Of a DNA stretch of 64,000 nucleotides, positions 6,974 to 15,895 are shown one piece after another. Both the position numbers and the translations under genes were made by a program. The stretch spans positions 1-64,000 of the forward strand of contig CAMNSA010000009.1 of the NCBI GenBank assembly GCA_946554335.1. The letters are read 5' to 3'. The first letter of the stretch is position 1. Each line of letters opens with the position of its first letter. The DNA is from an uncultured Neglectibacter sp. GTDB lineage: Bacteria > Bacillota > Clostridia > Oscillospirales > Acutalibacteraceae. The notes beneath the pieces are model-generated. The model was given only the letters and a program-made list of their open reading frames with translations, did not search any database and was not told the DNA's origin.

Positions 6974-7690
6974 ATGGCAAGACCGCTGTTTCAGCTGGGC
7001 CCCCGGCTTGCTGCCTGCGCCTCCCTTTTAAAAGGGGGTCAGCCGGTAGCGGATATCGGGACGGATCACGCCTATCTGCCCATCTGGCTATTAAAAAAAG
7101 ACCTGGTTCCCAAAGCCCTGGGAGCGGATCTGCGGCCGGGTCCCCTGGAGACTGCCCAAAAAAACGCCTTGCGCTATCGGGTGTCTGACCGGCTTACTCT
7201 GGTGCTGTCTAACGGCCTTTCCCAGGTTCCGCCGGAAGAGGCGAAAGAGGTTGTGATTGCCGGAATGGGGGGAGAGCTGATTCTTCGCATTGTGGAGGAC
7301 GCCCCCTGGCTGAAGGAGGGGGAGCGCCGCCTGGTCCTTCAGCCTATGACAAACGCGCCGATGCTGCGGGCCGGGCTTTCCCGTTTGGGGTTTGCCATTG
7401 AAAAGGAGTACGCGGTTGAGGATACAGGCAGATACTATTCCGCCTTTTCCGCCCGGTACATAGGCGCTTCCTTTGGGGCGGAGGGAGTGTTTCCCTATAT
7501 GGGCAAAATTTCTCCCGGAACTCAGGCTTCTTCACAGTACGCGAAAAAGGTCCTTGCCGGTCTTTCCGGAGAGATCCGGGGCCTTTCTCACAGAGGACAG
7601 CAAAGGGAAGCGGATCAGCTTAAAGAGATCTTTCTTCAGATTCAAAAGAAATACCTGCCGGAGGGCTTTTGGGAGGGGGAGAAAGCGTGA
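6974..7690 (+). CDS. trmK: tRNA (adenine(22)-N(1))-methyltransferase
   Basis: 238 residues. Class I SAM-binding fold: 'VADIGTDHAYLPIWL' is motif I, 'ALGADLRPGPLETAQKN' carries the ribose-binding acidic residue, and 'VVIAGMGGELILRIVED' is the conserved catalytic-site segment of TrmK/YtlQ-type enzymes. Later 'LVLQPMTNAPMLR' is also family-typical. It methylates A22 N1 of tRNA. Pairing with nif3 directly downstream (4-nt overlap GTGA) is the usual Firmicutes arrangement. Shine-Dalgarno AAGGAG sits at 6957-6962. Confidence 0.92.
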   Translation: MARPLFQLGPRLAACASLLKGGQPVADIGTDHAYLPIWLLKKDLVPKALGADLRPGPLETAQKNALRYRVSDRLTLVLSNGLSQVPPEEAKEVVIAGMGGELILRIVEDAPWLKEGERRLVLQPMTNAPMLRAGLSRLGFAIEKEYAVEDTGRYYSAFSARYIGASFGAEGVFPYMGKISPGTQASSQYAKKVLAGLSGEIRGLSHRGQQREADQLKEIFLQIQKKYLPEGFWEGEKA

Positions 7691-8463
7691 TCACGATAGG
7701 GAATATAGTGGATGCCGTGGATCGGATCGCCCCCTTTTCCGGCGCGCTGGATTTTGACAATGCAGGGCTTCTGGTAGGGGAACGGGATACGGTAGTCCAA
7801 AGAGTCCTGCTGGCGCTGGACATTACCGCTCAGGTGATTGGGGAGGCGGAAGAGCTGGGTGCACAACTGATCCTCAGCCATCACCCGGTGATCTTTCATC
7901 CCCTGAGGACTTTGGAGCCGCAAAGCGTTCCCTATCAACTGGCAAAAAAGGGGATCGCGGCGCTGTGCTGTCACACCAATCTGGATCTCTCGCCTGAATG
8001 GGGCACCAATATCGCCCTGGCAAAGCGTTTAGAGCTTCAAAATGTGAAGGGAGAGTTGCCCTGTGCTGAGGGATATCTTCTCTATTCCGGAGAGCTTCCC
8101 AAAGCCTATTCGCCTTTGGACTTTGCCCGGTTCACAAGAGAACGGCTCTCTTGCGAAGCGCTCCGCTTCTACCCGGGAGAAGGGCCTGTCAGGCGTGTCT
8201 TTTTCTGCACAGGGGCAGGAGGGGAGTACCTTTTGCCGGCGGCCCAAAAGGGAGCCGACGCCTTTGTGACAGGAGAGGTGCGCCATCACGAGGCTTTACT
8301 TGCCGCTTCGCTGGGGATCACGGTTTTGGAAGCGGGCCACTATGAAACGGAAAGGCCTTTTGAAGAACTGCTGTCCTCCTATTTGCAAAAGCAGTTTCCT
8401 GAGATACAGTTTTTCTGCTCTCAAAGAGAGCGTCCTCCTCTGTTGGGACTGAGCGGGGAATAA
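7687..8463 (+). CDS. Nif3-like dinuclear metal centre protein
   Basis: 258 residues. 'FDNAGLLVG' near the N-terminus, 'LILSHHPVIFHP' and 'CCHTNLD' are the His-rich metal ligands of the Nif3/YqfO/GCH1-I family, with the C-terminal 'DAFVTGEVRHHEAL' and 'VLEAGHYETERP' completing the site. The biochemical role is not settled. I chose GTG 7687 because GGAGGGGGAG sits 5 nt upstream and it overlaps the trmK stop; an in-frame upstream ATG (7669) lacks a Shine-Dalgarno. Confidence 0.9.
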   Translation: MITIGNIVDAVDRIAPFSGALDFDNAGLLVGERDTVVQRVLLALDITAQVIGEAEELGAQLILSHHPVIFHPLRTLEPQSVPYQLAKKGIAALCCHTNLDLSPEWGTNIALAKRLELQNVKGELPCAEGYLLYSGELPKAYSPLDFARFTRERLSCEALRFYPGEGPVRRVFFCTGAGGEYLLPAAQKGADAFVTGEVRHHEALLAASLGITVLEAGHYETERPFEELLSSYLQKQFPEIQFFCSQRERPPLLGLSGE

Positions 8464-8521
8464 AAGCCGAGGGGCTCCCTGGCGCAAGGGGCCGCGTTCA
8501 CGGAAAGGAAGGAAGTATACT

Positions 8522-10282
8522 ATGGCGTTAGACGGAGGATTTCTGCGTCATTTGAAAAAAGAAATAGAAGAGAAGCTTGGCGGCGCTCGGGTAGATAAGA
8601 TCTACCAGCCCAGCCGGGAGGAGCTCGTTTTGGCCCTTCGCACGCGGGAAAGCGCCTGGAAGCTGCTGCTTTCCGCCAGGGCCAACAGCGCGCGGGTCCA
8701 CTTTACCCAGGTCGCGCTGGAAAACCCGAAGCAGCCTCCCATGCTGTGTATGCTCCTTCGCAAAAAGCTTCTGGGGGCAAAGCTTATCGGGCTGCGTCAG
8801 CCCGGCCTAGAGCGCCTGCTGCATTTCGACTTTGATACGGTAAATGAGCTGGGAGATCATGTCACTCTTACCCTCACCATAGAGATCATGGGCCGCTACA
8901 GCAATGTGATTCTCACGGACGAGCAGGGGAAGATCATCGATTCCCTGAAGCGGGTAGACGCGGAGATGTCCTCACAGCGCCTGGTGCTTCCCGGGCTTAC
9001 CTATCAGCTTCCTCCCCCGCAAGACAAGCTTTGTCTGTTGACCGCCGGAATCCAGGAGGTGGTGGCGGCTATTAAAAATCTGCCGGGGGATATGTCCCTT
9101 TCCAAAGCGCTGCTCACAGTCCTGCAGGGGGTGTCTCCCGTGGTGTGCAGAGAGCTGGAGCACCGCGTGGGCAGGGGAGCGGATCTGTACATCAAAGAGA
9201 TGGACGAAGAACAGTATTTTCGCACCGGCTTTTTCACCCAGAAGCTGAAGGAAACTTTGGAAACTGCTTCCGGCGTTCCCTCTATGGCGGTGGATCGGCA
9301 GAAAAAACCCATGGATTTTTCCTTTTTTGAAATTCAGCAATACGGTACGGCGGCAGTGGTCAGCAAAGAAGAAAGCTTCTCCACCCTTTTGGACCGCTTC
9401 TATTCCGAGCGGGATCAGCTGGAACGGATGCGCGTGAGAGAACAGGACCTCCTGCGTCTGCTTTCCAACGCCTCTGACAGGCTTTCCAGAAAGATCAATC
9501 TCCAGCGGGCAGAGCTTTCTCAATGCGCCCAGCGCGATGTCTTGCGTGTGGCCGGAGACCTGATCAACGCCAATCTCTATGCCATGGAAAAGGGTGCTGA
9601 AAGCGTGGAGCTCGCTAATTTTTATGATGAGGGGAAGCCCATGCTCATCGCGCTGGATCCTGCGCTTTCTCCTGCCCAGAACGCTCAGAAATACTATAAG
9701 GAATACCGCAAGGCAAAAACCGCCGAGGAAAAGCTCACAGAGCAGATTGAGCTGGCCCGGAAGGAACTGGAGTATTTGGATACGGTGTTGGACGCTCTTT
9801 CCAGGGCTGCCACCGCGCAGGACCTGGCGGAGATCAGGGCGGAATTGGGTGCGGAGGGGTATGTGCGTATCGACCGGCGCAGAAAAGAGAAGCCGGTGCT
9901 TGCCGGAGCGCCTATGAAATTTGAAACCTCAGACGGGCTCACCGTACTGGTGGGGAGAAATAACCGTCAAAACGATAAGCTTACTCTGAAGACAGCGAGA
10001 AACGGAGATGTCTGGTTTCACACCAAGAATATTCCCGGCTCTCACACCGTTTTGGTCACGAATGGGAAAGAGCCCTCTCAGCAGGCTATGGAGGAGGCAG
10101 CCGTATTGGCGGCCAGATACAGCCGGGCAAAGGATTCCTCTCAGGTCCCGGTGGATTATACACAGATCCGCAATGTGTCAAAGCCCCAGGGGGCAAAGCC
10201 GGGTATGGTGATTTATGTAAACTACAAGACCGTATTCGTAGACCCGCAAAAAGAGCTTGCGGTGAAGAGAACAGGGGCATAG
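8522..10282 (+). CDS. rqcH: RqcH/NFACT family ribosome quality control protein
   Basis: 586 residues. The NFACT-N domain fills the first ~230 residues ('LGGARVDKIYQPSREELVL', 'EIMGRYSNVIL'). A coiled-coil arm is at about 290-450. The C-terminal NFACT-R domain has 'NDKLTLKTARNGDVWFHTKN' and 'IPGSHTVL'. Bacterial RqcH binds obstructed 50S subunits and recruits tRNA-Ala to add C-terminal alanine tails to stalled peptides. Older annotations call this family fibronectin-binding protein FbpA. Shine-Dalgarno GGAAGGAAG precedes 8522. Confidence 0.92.
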   Translation: MALDGGFLRHLKKEIEEKLGGARVDKIYQPSREELVLALRTRESAWKLLLSARANSARVHFTQVALENPKQPPMLCMLLRKKLLGAKLIGLRQPGLERLLHFDFDTVNELGDHVTLTLTIEIMGRYSNVILTDEQGKIIDSLKRVDAEMSSQRLVLPGLTYQLPPPQDKLCLLTAGIQEVVAAIKNLPGDMSLSKALLTVLQGVSPVVCRELEHRVGRGADLYIKEMDEEQYFRTGFFTQKLKETLETASGVPSMAVDRQKKPMDFSFFEIQQYGTAAVVSKEESFSTLLDRFYSERDQLERMRVREQDLLRLLSNASDRLSRKINLQRAELSQCAQRDVLRVAGDLINANLYAMEKGAESVELANFYDEGKPMLIALDPALSPAQNAQKYYKEYRKAKTAEEKLTEQIELARKELEYLDTVLDALSRAATAQDLAEIRAELGAEGYVRIDRRRKEKPVLAGAPMKFETSDGLTVLVGRNNRQNDKLTLKTARNGDVWFHTKNIPGSHTVLVTNGKEPSQQAMEEAAVLAARYSRAKDSSQVPVDYTQIRNVSKPQGAKPGMVIYVNYKTVFVDPQKELAVKRTGA

Positions 10283-10314
10283 CTTGAAAAAGCCTAAAGC
10301 CTAAGGAGGCCCTT

Positions 10315-12030
10315 ATGAGAGAAAAATGGAACGGGATCGCGGCTTCTCCGGGGATCGCCATCGGGAAGGTGCTGTGGTATCGGGAAAGCGTCTGGAAGTC
10401 CCCTCACGGTCAGGTGGAAAATGTGGAGGCGGAGCTGGAACGGTATCACCTGGCGGTGGCCCGCTTTTGCGCCAATATTGAAAATCGGACTCAAAAGGCT
10501 TCGGCAAGGGTGCGAAAAGAGCAGATCGAGATCCTCAATACCCATGTGGCCATGGCGAAGGACCCTTACCTCAATGGCCAGATCGAGGGAAGGATCGGCG
10601 CGCATCAGTGCGCGGAATGGGCCATAGAAGCGGCCTGCGGCACCTTTATGACACTGCTTTCCTCCTCCGCGGACGAACTGATCCGCCAGAGAGCTTCCGA
10701 TGTAAAGGATGTGCGGGATGGGCTTCTGCGGCTTTTGATGAACATACCGGAGGGAGATCTCTCGTTTGTGCAGCCGGGTACGGTTTTAGTGGCGGACGAG
10801 CTGCCGCCCTCGGTAGCGGCTCAGATCGATCCCAGACGCATTATCGGGATCATTACCCGAAAGGGAGGCACTACCTCTCACAGCGCTATTTTGGCCCGGG
10901 CCATGGAGATCCCGGCGGTTCTGGGCGTTGCGCTGCCGCCCTTAGAGCTGCTGGACGGAGAGCCTGTCATTGTGGACGGCAACCTGGGCTTTGCTCTGAT
11001 TTCCCCCAGTGAGAAAGAAATTTCCGATTACCGCAAAAAGCAGGCGGCGGATCTGAAAAACAGAAGCGCCTTAAAGCATTTCATCGGGAAAGAAACAAGG
11101 GCCGCGGACGGGACACGGATCATTCTGGAAGCCAATGTAGGCGGCTTTGAAGAGGCGGTGAGAGCGGCGGAGTACACAGCAGAGGGGATCGGGCTTCTTC
11201 GCACGGAATACCTCTATATGGAGAATCCCTCCCTGCCCAGCGAAGAGGAGCAGCTGGAGGCTTATCGCAGAGTGTTTTCTGCTGTGGGGGGAAAGCCTAC
11301 CGCCATTCGCACTTTGGACATCGGTGGGGATAAGGCGCTTCCCTATTTGGAGCTGGACAAAGAGGAAAATCCCTTTCTGGGGTATCGCGCCATTCGGTTT
11401 TCCCTGGAGGAAAAGGAGATGTTCCGCACACAGCTGCGCGCTATTCTGCGGGCGGGCGCTTTTGCGCCGGTGAAGCTGATCCTGCCCTTTGTCACAAGTC
11501 TCAGAGAGATCGGAGAGGTCAAAGAGCAGTTGGCCCTTGTCAGACAGGAGCTGGAAGAGCAGGAGAAAGAGTATGGAAAGGAGATCCCCCTGGGCGTGAT
11601 GGTGGAGACTCCCGCCGCCGTTATCATGGCGGAGCAGCTGGCAAGAGAGGTGGATTTCTTCAGCATTGGGACCAACGATCTGACGCAGTATGTCCTCTCT
11701 GTGGATCGAGGCAATCCGCAGGTGGCCTCCTTCTATTCCTATTTTGATCCCGCGGTGCTGCGGTGTGTGAAGTGGGCGGTGGAAAAGGGGCGAGAGGCTG
11801 GGATCCCGGTGAGCATCTGCGGCGAAGCGGCTTCCGACCCGCTTTTGACGCCGGTGTTTCTCGCCTTTGGAGCAGCCTCTCTCAGCGTAGTCCCCGGCGC
11901 GCTTCTTTCTATTCGCAGGGAGATCTCCTTCTGGAACCTGAAGGAGGCTGCGGAAGTTACCAAAGAAGCCCTTTCTCTCTCCTGTGAGCGGCAGGTCAAG
12001 GAATTGCTGCTTAAAAAGCGGCGGGGTTAG
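10315..12030 (+). CDS. ptsI: Phosphoenolpyruvate-protein phosphotransferase (PTS enzyme I)
   Basis: 571 residues, full length. 'GGTTSHSAILARAMEIPAVLG' holds the phosphorylated active-site His. The C-terminal PEP-binding TIM barrel has 'GLLRTEYLYM', 'RTLDIGGDKALPYL', 'GVMVETPAAV' and 'FFSIGTNDLTQYVLSVDR'. Enzyme I transfers phosphate from PEP to HPr. HPr (ptsH) and sugar-specific components are not in this window, so enzyme I stands apart from its usual partner. It lies 32 nt after rqcH and 12 nt before cca and may share their transcript. Confidence 0.95.
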   Translation: MREKWNGIAASPGIAIGKVLWYRESVWKSPHGQVENVEAELERYHLAVARFCANIENRTQKASARVRKEQIEILNTHVAMAKDPYLNGQIEGRIGAHQCAEWAIEAACGTFMTLLSSSADELIRQRASDVKDVRDGLLRLLMNIPEGDLSFVQPGTVLVADELPPSVAAQIDPRRIIGIITRKGGTTSHSAILARAMEIPAVLGVALPPLELLDGEPVIVDGNLGFALISPSEKEISDYRKKQAADLKNRSALKHFIGKETRAADGTRIILEANVGGFEEAVRAAEYTAEGIGLLRTEYLYMENPSLPSEEEQLEAYRRVFSAVGGKPTAIRTLDIGGDKALPYLELDKEENPFLGYRAIRFSLEEKEMFRTQLRAILRAGAFAPVKLILPFVTSLREIGEVKEQLALVRQELEEQEKEYGKEIPLGVMVETPAAVIMAEQLAREVDFFSIGTNDLTQYVLSVDRGNPQVASFYSYFDPAVLRCVKWAVEKGREAGIPVSICGEAASDPLLTPVFLAFGAASLSVVPGALLSIRREISFWNLKEAAEVTKEALSLSCERQVKELLLKKRRG

Positions 12031-12042
12031 GGAGAAAGGGAT

Positions 12043-13389
12043 ATGAGCTTAGAAAAGATTTCTGTCCCCGCCCACATCAGCGAGGTCATCCAGCGGCTGG
12101 AGGAAAAGGGCTTTGAAGCCTGGTGCGTAGGGGGCTGTGTGCGGGATAGCCTTTTGGGAAATTCTCCTCATGACTGGGACCTGACCACCGCGGCCCTGCC
12201 GCAGGAGATCAAAGCTTGTTTTCCGGAATTCGGCACGGTGGACACCGGGATCCGCCATGGCACCGTGACCTTACTGCTTCCGGAGGGCCCGGTGGAGATC
12301 ACCACCTTCCGCGTAGACGGCGGGTATCGGGATAACCGGCACCCGGAGCTGGTGCGCTTTTCCATGAACCTCAGGGAGGACCTCTCCCGCCGGGACTTTA
12401 CCATCAACGCTATGGCCTATGAAGAAAAGAAAGGCCTTGCGGATCCCTTCCACGGGCGAGAGGATCTGGAGCATAAGCTATTGCGGTGTGTGGGAGACCC
12501 CAGACGGCGCTTTTCGGAGGACGCTCTGCGGATCCTACGCGCCTTGCGGTTTGCTTCCCGCTTAGGCTTTTCCATTGAAGAAGAGACTAGAAAGGCTGCC
12601 TGGATGGAGCGAAAGCGTATGCAGGCCCTTTCCCAGGAGCGGATCTGTTCGGAAATTAAGGGGCTGCTGTGCGGCGCTTATGCTTCGCAGGTCCTGCGGG
12701 AAAATCGGGAGATCCTCTTTGAAGTCCTTCCGGAGCTTATCCCGATGGTTTCCTGCACCCAGGAAAATCCCTTTCACTGTTTTACCGTCTGGGAGCATAC
12801 CCTCCATGTGCTGGACGCATCTCCCAGGGATTTTGTGGTGAGAATGGCGGCGCTTCTTCACGACTGCGGAAAGCCCGCCTGCAAAACCATAGGGGAGAAC
12901 GGCGTGGCTCACTTTTACGGCCATCCCAAAGAAAGCGCGGCTCAGGCCGCGAAGATCTTAGAGCGTCTTCGCTGCTCCAAAAAGGAGAGCGAGGAAATTC
13001 TGGAGCTTGTCCGCGCCCACGGGCAGGAGCTGCCCTTTACCCCGGGAAGAGTGAAGAAGCTTCTGAACCGATTGGGGGAGACGCAGCTATCCCGCCTTTT
13101 TTTCCTTCTGCGCGCGGATCTTTCCGGCCAGCCCTCTTCTCTGTGGGAAGAGCGAAGCAGGTGGATCCTGGAGGGAGAGCGGATGGCAGGAGAGATCCTG
13201 GAACAACGGGAGTGCTTTTCCCTAAAGGATCTTGCGGTAAACGGCAGGGATCTCCTTCAGTTGGGCTTTCCCGGGGACAGGAGGCTGGGCGAGGCCCTTT
13301 CCCGGCTGCTTGGCGCCGTGCAGGAAGGAGAGCTTCCCAATGAGAAAGAGGTCTTGTTGGCAAAGGCGGAGGAGCTGCTTCGTCTATAG
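12043..13389 (+). CDS. cca: CCA tRNA nucleotidyltransferase with HD domain
   Basis: 448 residues. The head domain carries 'CVGGCVRDSLLG' and 'DWDLTTAA' (catalytic carboxylates), then 'RRDFTINAMAY' and 'EDALRILRALRFASRLGF' (template motif). The C-terminal half has an HD-type motif 'VRMAALLHDCGKPA' and 'FYGHPKESA'. It builds or repairs the CCA 3' end of tRNAs. The one tRNA gene in this window (22255-22338) encodes CCA, so the enzyme is mainly a repair or quality-control factor there. Confidence 0.94.
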   Translation: MSLEKISVPAHISEVIQRLEEKGFEAWCVGGCVRDSLLGNSPHDWDLTTAALPQEIKACFPEFGTVDTGIRHGTVTLLLPEGPVEITTFRVDGGYRDNRHPELVRFSMNLREDLSRRDFTINAMAYEEKKGLADPFHGREDLEHKLLRCVGDPRRRFSEDALRILRALRFASRLGFSIEEETRKAAWMERKRMQALSQERICSEIKGLLCGAYASQVLRENREILFEVLPELIPMVSCTQENPFHCFTVWEHTLHVLDASPRDFVVRMAALLHDCGKPACKTIGENGVAHFYGHPKESAAQAAKILERLRCSKKESEEILELVRAHGQELPFTPGRVKKLLNRLGETQLSRLFFLLRADLSGQPSSLWEERSRWILEGERMAGEILEQRECFSLKDLAVNGRDLLQLGFPGDRRLGEALSRLLGAVQEGELPNEKEVLLAKAEELLRL

Positions 13390-13391
13390 AT

Positions 13392-13427
13392 AAAAAAGCG
13401 GAAGGCTCAAATGAGCCTTCCGCTTTT
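13392..13427. terminator. Bidirectional terminator between cca and the alcohol dehydrogenase
   Basis: Near-perfect palindrome: AAAAAGCGGAAGGCTCA and its complement around a 2-3 nt loop, with A-run and T-run flanks, so it serves both converging genes. Confidence 0.9.
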
Positions 13428-13454
13428 TGCGGCCGAAAAAGTTCAGAGTCTCTT

Positions 13455-14642
13455 TTATGCCTTTCCCTTTAAGGCCATCCGATAGATCTTCTCCATATCC
13501 ATTTGGTCCAGCGCCCGGAAGCTTCCGATGGTGCGCCCGCCGTAAGCACATTTTTTGGCCAACTCCCGGATCTGTTCGTCTGTAACGGAAAGGCCCAGCT
13601 CCTCTAAGTTAGTGGGCATGTGGATACTGCGGTAGAAGTCCTCCATGGCTTCTATCCCCAAGAGAGCGGCCTTTTTAGGATTTCCCGTTTCCGGGATCCC
13701 GAAAACACGATTTGCAAATTGGGCGAAGCGCTCCGGCTTTTCCTCATACACATATCTTGCCCAGCTTCCCCATACGGCGGCAAGCCCTGCGCCGTGGGCC
13801 ACATCGAACATTCCGCCCAGCTCGTGCTCCAGCTGATGGGAGGCCCAGTCGCCCTTGGGACCCCCGCAGTTCATCAGGCCGTTATGAGAGAGGCTTCCGG
13901 CCCACATGATCTCTGCCCGGGCCTTATAATTCCTGGGGTCGTCCTTTAAGATCAGCGCGTTTTTCATCACGGTGCGCAGCAGCGCCTCTGCCATGCCGTC
14001 CGTCAGCTCCAGCGTGTCCTCCGTGACAAAATAGCGCTCCATGGTGTGCATCATAATATCCACTGCGCCGCTGGAGGTTTGGTAGGGGGGAAGGGTATAG
14101 GTGAGCTCCGGATCCATCACCGCGAATTTACAGCGGCACAGAGCGCTGTTGTAGCCTCTTTTGATCCCGCCTTCATCCTTGGTGATCACGCTGGAATCGC
14201 TCATCTCACTGCCCGCGGCAGCGATGGTGAGCACACAGCCGATGGGCATACAGGCCGACGCCTCCCGCTTTTTGTCGTACAGCTCCCATACATCAAAGTC
14301 GTTAGCAAGTCCGTAGCCGATGGCTTTGGCGGAATCGATCACGCTGCCTCCGCCCACGGCCAGCAGGAAATCCACCCCTTCCTTTCTGCACAGCTCAATG
14401 CCCTCGTAAACCAGGGAAAGCCTGGGGTTGGGCACTACGCCTCCCAGGGTGACAAAGGCGACCCCTGCCGCCTCGCAGGCCTTGCAGACTTTATCCAGAA
14501 GTCCGCTTTCTTTTGCACTTCTTGAGCCGTAATGGATCAAAACCTTCTTTGCGCCCTGCTCCTTCAGAAGGTCGCCAACCTGTGAGACGGCGCCCTCACC
14601 AAAGAGGACTTTTGTGGGAGCCTGATAAGTAAAGCTTGTCAT
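13455..14642 (-). CDS. Iron-containing alcohol dehydrogenase (YqhD/BdhA-like)
   Basis: 395 residues. 'LLAVGGGSVIDSAKAIGYG' is the nucleotide-binding signature. The metal site is built from 'VDIMMHTMERYF' and 'HQLEHELGGMFDVAHGAGLAAV'. The opening 'FTYQAPTKVLFGEGAV' and overall length fit the NADPH-dependent butanol/aldehyde reductase branch. It would reduce short aldehydes to alcohols in fermentation. It follows the D-2-hydroxyacid dehydrogenase on the same strand by 33 bp and is probably its operon partner. Confidence 0.9.
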   Translation of the reverse strand: MTSFTYQAPTKVLFGEGAVSQVGDLLKEQGAKKVLIHYGSRSAKESGLLDKVCKACEAAGVAFVTLGGVVPNPRLSLVYEGIELCRKEGVDFLLAVGGGSVIDSAKAIGYGLANDFDVWELYDKKREASACMPIGCVLTIAAAGSEMSDSSVITKDEGGIKRGYNSALCRCKFAVMDPELTYTLPPYQTSSGAVDIMMHTMERYFVTEDTLELTDGMAEALLRTVMKNALILKDDPRNYKARAEIMWAGSLSHNGLMNCGGPKGDWASHQLEHELGGMFDVAHGAGLAAVWGSWARYVYEEKPERFAQFANRVFGIPETGNPKKAALLGIEAMEDFYRSIHMPTNLEELGLSVTDEQIRELAKKCAYGGRTIGSFRALDQMDMEKIYRMALKGKA

Positions 14643-14675
14643 GGGACGATCATTCCTTTCGTATTGTATTTGCCG

Positions 14676-15626
14676 CTATGGATTTACTACATGCTGGGTC
14701 TCGCCGGATAAAAAGCCCTTTAAATTATCCGCGACGATCTGGATCAGCCGTTGCCTAGCCTCTTTGGAGGACCAGGCGATATGGGGAGTGAGGATGCAGT
14801 TTTTGGCGTGCAGCAAGGGATGGTCTTCAGCGGGCGGCTCCTGGGAAAGCACATCCACGCCCGCTCCGGCAATGCGCCCCTCGTTCAACGCCTGGGCCAG
14901 ATCCTTCTCCCGGACGATGGCGCCCCGGGCCGTGTTGATCAAAAGGGCGGTGGGCTTCATGGAGAAGAGCAGATGCTTGTCCACCAGGCCCCGGGTCTCG
15001 TCTGTCAGGGGACAGTGGATGGAAAGCACATCGCTTCTTTGAAACAATTCCGGAAGAGAAACCTGCGTGCAGCCCGGGAAGTCCTTTTTGCTGCGGTTAT
15101 AAAAAATGACCTCCATGGAAAACGCCAAAGCGATCCTTGCCGCGGCCTGTCCGATATCTCCAAAGCCCAGGATCCCGAAGGTTTTTCCGAAAAGCTCCGG
15201 AATGGGGCTTTGCATGACGGCACGCTCAGCTGTTTCCCAGCCCTTCTCCTTTACGCTTCGGCTTTGGCTTTCGCAGCGGCCGCAGAGCGAAAGCAGCAGA
15301 GAAAAGGCGTGCTGGGCCACAGAGCTTGTGCAGTAGTCCGGCACATTGCACACCGGGATCCCCCTCTCTCTGGCAGCTTCTGTGTCGATAGAGTTGTAGC
15401 CGGTGGCAAGCGTCCCCAGAAAGCGCAGCCTGGGAAGCCTGGACATCAAAGGGCGGTCGATCACACAGCGGTTTAAGATGACGGCCTCTGCCTCCTTTGC
15501 CCGGGAGACGATCTGATCGTAGGACGTGTCGTCGTATACGGTAAGCTCTCCCAGAGCCTCCAGCGGCTTCCAGGAAAGATCTCCGGGGTTGGTGCTTTTT
15601 CCGTCCAACACTACGATTTTGATATG
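14676..15626 (-). CDS. D-2-hydroxyacid dehydrogenase (NAD-dependent)
   Basis: About 316 residues. The Rossmann motif is 'FGILGFGDIGQAAARIAL'. The catalytic Arg is in 'LINTARGAIV', the Glu in 'GAGVDVLSQEPP', and the His in 'CILTPHIAWSS'. It is a hydroxypyruvate/glycerate or 2-ketoacid reductase; the substrate cannot be assigned. The start is odd. Family members begin 'MKIVVLDG..NPGDLSW', and here the aligned Met codon is ATC (15624-15626), 9 nt after a good AAAAGGAGTG. GTG 15612-15614 and TTG 15609-15611 are the nearest standard starts but remove the first beta strand and sit ~20 nt from the Shine-Dalgarno. Confidence 0.88.
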   Translation of the reverse strand, partial: HIKIVVLDGKSTNPGDLSWKPLEALGELTVYDDTSYDQIVSRAKEAEAVILNRCVIDRPLMSRLPRLRFLGTLATGYNSIDTEAARERGIPVCNVPDYCTSSVAQHAFSLLLSLCGRCESQSRSVKEKGWETAERAVMQSPIPELFGKTFGILGFGDIGQAAARIALAFSMEVIFYNRSKKDFPGCTQVSLPELFQRSDVLSIHCPLTDETRGLVDKHLLFSMKPTALLINTARGAIVREKDLAQALNEGRIAGAGVDVLSQEPPAEDHPLLHAKNCILTPHIAWSSKEARQRLIQIVADNLKGFLSGETQHVVNP

Positions 15627-15718
15627 GCGTCACTCCTTTTATCGCGCTTGTGGCAGGCTCTCGTGGGCCGTTTTGGTACAAATTGAAAGTGGAGCTCTCT
15701 GTTGTTGCTCTTTCTGAC

Positions 15719-15748
15719 ATTGTAGCATGGAACAGGGCCTGCTGACAA
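15719..15748 (-). promoter_or_regulatory. Promoter of the D-2-hydroxyacid dehydrogenase operon
   Basis: On the minus strand, TTGTCA (15743-15748), 18-nt spacer, TACAAT (15719-15724). It gives a ~85-nt leader before the gene. Confidence 0.6.
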
Positions 15749-15895
15749 GGGATAGGCTTTGAGAAAAGATATCCAGAGAGAATAGTCCCGCAAGTTATTT
15801 TTACCGGGCCCAAAAGGAATTTATGGCCTTTTTGAATGGTTTTGGCGGTTTGGCTCGTATTTAAAAATAGAATAAGAGATAGGAGGAAGGGCAAT

